Assembly: GCA_033675215.1 (NCBI GenBank)
Contig: JAUCNB010000060.1
Coordinates: 129,001 to 193,000, forward strand
Source: Rhodiola kirilowii
Taxonomy: Eukaryota > Streptophyta > Magnoliopsida > Saxifragales > Crassulaceae
Length of the DNA stretch: 64,000 nt
Direction of reading: 5' to 3'
In this document: positions 63,701-64,000 of the stretch, piece after piece
Numbering within the stretch: position 1 is the first letter of the stretch
Layout: every line of letters starts with the position of its first letter
Translations under genes and position numbers: made by a program
The notes under the pieces: model-generated
Told to the model about the DNA's origin: nothing
Databases searched by the model: none
What the model saw: only the letters and a program-made list of their open reading frames with translations

Positions 63701-64000
63701 GCAGTAGGGCATCATAGGCACACGCCTGGGCATCATTGACACACGCCTGGGCATCATTGGCACACCCCTGGGCATCATGGGCACACCCCTGGGCATGTTG
63801 GGCACGCGCCTGGGCATCATGGACACACGCCTGGGCATCATGGGCACACCCCTGGGCATCATGGGCACACCCCTGGGCATGTTGGGCACGCGCCTGGGCA
63901 CACGCCTGGGCATGATGGGCACACCCCTGGGCATGATGGGCACACCCCTGGGCATGATGGGCACACGCCTGGGCATGATGGGCACACGCATGGGCATGAT
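60770..64000 (-). repeat. Inverted block R3, cut by the window end
   Basis: Q pairs lie at 60770-60805 and 61690-61800, with P-type units at 60808-61687 and from about 61820 onward. Read backwards it follows about 34030 down to 31000 of the forward arm (33199 and 61778 sum to 94977). The 23-bp units bracket the short P copy in the same way on both sides. Confidence 0.75.

Larger units (their letters stand above)
41291..64000 (-). repeat. Spacer-free 21-bp satellite, reverse orientation
   Basis: This is the same family as 18317-39570 read on the opposite strand (GGGCATCATGGGCACACGCC). It continues to the window end with no unique DNA. Odd-length units match those of the forward arm: 23-bp units with CACACCCGTC near 42750-42790, 48428-48470, 60770-60805 and 61690-61800; 20-bp units with CACACCCTAGG at 43671, 52581, 53923 and 57957; 12-bp units near 43540, 45590, 50265, 55810, 56113, 56233, 59868 and 63895; 30-bp units near 42235, 54783 and 58793. 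A frame of about 5000 codons (41306-56389) stays open only because of the 21-bp period. Confidence 0.97.

Overview
The window is satellite DNA, almost certainly from a nuclear plant genome. I find no host gene, tRNA, rRNA or CRISPR array. The only non-repetitive stretch is about 1.26 kb (39571-40831). It looks like a single long terminal repeat of a plant LTR retrotransposon, and it is the main reason for calling the source a seed plant.

Layout: (1) 1-18316 is a tandem array of about 40 compound units. Each unit is a roughly 200-bp AT-richer spacer plus 11 to 16 copies of a CpG-rich 21-bp minisatellite. Unit length changes in steps of 21 bp (395, 416, 437, 458, 479, 521), with 437 and 479 most common. 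(2) 18317-39570 is a spacer-free array of a related 21-bp repeat that has lost most CpGs and is organised into kilobase-scale higher-order blocks. (3) 39571-40831 is the LTR. (4) 40832-41290 is a short remnant of the same array in the same orientation. (5) 41291-64000 is the same 21-bp family in the opposite orientation. The switch at about 41290 is a fold-back junction preceded by five identical 21-bp units.

Higher-order blocks named here M, N, P, Q and S recur in both orientations. The block at 35587-39570 mirrors 53923-57963 with a near-constant coordinate sum of about 93551, and about 31-34 kb mirrors 60.8-64 kb, so much of the spacer-free array belongs to a large imperfect inverted repeat.

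Because 21 bp is exactly seven codons and the common unit has no stop in any frame, all six frames stay open for long distances (up to about 5000 codons at 41306-56389). I read these as artefacts of period, not genes: frames on both strands are equally open, many begin at non-ATG codons, and the same DNA gives His-Gly-rich, Met-Pro-Arg-rich and Ala-His-Cys-rich peptides according to frame.

The candidates for something new are the shared ancestry of two differently organised satellites, the recurrent 8-bp-stem hairpin in the first one, the fold-back junction beside the LTR, and the possibility that transcripts across the inverted arms make double-stranded RNA from a 21-bp repeat.
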